Assembly: GCF_900112825.1 (NCBI RefSeq)
Contig: NZ_FONE01000040.1
Location: 1-33,946 of the forward strand
Reading direction: 5' to 3'
DNA: 33,946 bases
From: Nitrosomonas sp. Nm166
GTDB taxonomy: Bacteria > Pseudomonadota > Gammaproteobacteria > Burkholderiales > Nitrosomonadaceae
The notes under the pieces were generated by a model, which ran no database searches, had not been told where the DNA came from, and saw only the letters and a list, made by a program, of their open reading frames with translations. A program made the translations under genes and the position numbers. Within the stretch, counting starts at the first letter, position 1. Every line of letters starts with the position of its first letter. Shown here piece after piece: positions 33,807-33,946 of this stretch.

Positions 33807-33946
33807 CTATTTAGGAACAGCATTAATAATCCAATCCCATCCGGTAATGCTGCGCATAGTTTCCTGGTTTGATTCGAGGCTTTTTAGCGCGCTCTCCAGA
33901 TGTATCTCAAGCGCATCCAAACTATCGAAGGCACGGTTATGAAAGA
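33807..33946 (-). pseudogene. IS630-family transposase, C-terminal end (cut by window edge)
   Basis: 45 residues on the minus strand, entering from beyond the window: FHNRAFDSLDALEIHLESAL, then KSLESNQETMRSITGWDWII and NAVPK followed by TAG. The HNR...SLDALE and SITGWDWI motifs are typical of the end of IS630-type transposases. Whether the rest of the gene is intact cannot be judged here; it is marked as a partial gene. Confidence 0.7.

Overview
The window looks like the chromosome of a betaproteobacterium, most likely an ammonia oxidiser of the Nitrosomonas group. The evidence is the petABC-sspAB cluster, a bc1 cytochrome b with the PVWY variant of the Qo motif, a secA / M23 peptidase / DciA neighbourhood, a PEP-CTERM protein, AT-rich spacers, and many decayed insertion sequences. 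The assignment is an inference from gene content and order; there is no 16S gene here.

Region 1 (about 0.4-19.7 kb) is housekeeping. Minus strand: an M23 peptidase with its own terminator, secA, then petA-petB-petC (Rieske, cytochrome b, cytochrome c1), sspA-sspB and tRNA-Thr(UGU). Plus strand: dciA, diverging from the M23 gene, then an RNase II-type exonuclease, a TonB-like protein, aroE and mgtE. A TPR lipoprotein gene and a PEP-CTERM gene lie on the minus strand. The block ends with the 23S rRNA methyltransferase rlmKL. This part supplies respiration (bc1), protein export (SecA), protease adaptors, Mg2+ uptake, aromatic synthesis and RNA processing.

Region 2 (about 19.7-22.6 kb) holds the most unusual locus. 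A large minus-strand gene encodes an exported protein with six repeats of an (I/V)DPxTGxRTxLSD type, probably a beta-propeller, followed by a C-terminal HETLH zinc-protease-like domain. Its signal peptide has no usable ATG, GTG or TTG start. A well-placed ATG with a Shine-Dalgarno sequence lies upstream, separated from the signal peptide by six copies of an 8-bp tandem repeat. With six copies the frame is broken; with five or eight copies it runs straight into the signal peptide. This has the form of a phase-variable (contingency) switch controlling a surface or secreted propeller-protease.

Region 3 (about 22.7-33.9 kb) is an accessory island. It contains remnants of IS5-, IS1595- (three, of two subgroups) and IS630-type elements. 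It also carries two near-identical RHH-antitoxin / MazF-toxin modules in direct orientation 8.8 kb apart, and between them genes for a metallo-beta-lactamase-fold hydrolase, a disordered acidic protein, a large HPII-type catalase, a WrbA quinone reductase and a DODA-type extradiol dioxygenase. The theme is oxidant and quinone/catechol handling. The second toxin-antitoxin copy abuts the terminal repeat of an internally deleted IS1595 element, has lost the repeat-rich operator seen at the first copy, and has a 5-bp duplication that shortens its antitoxin.
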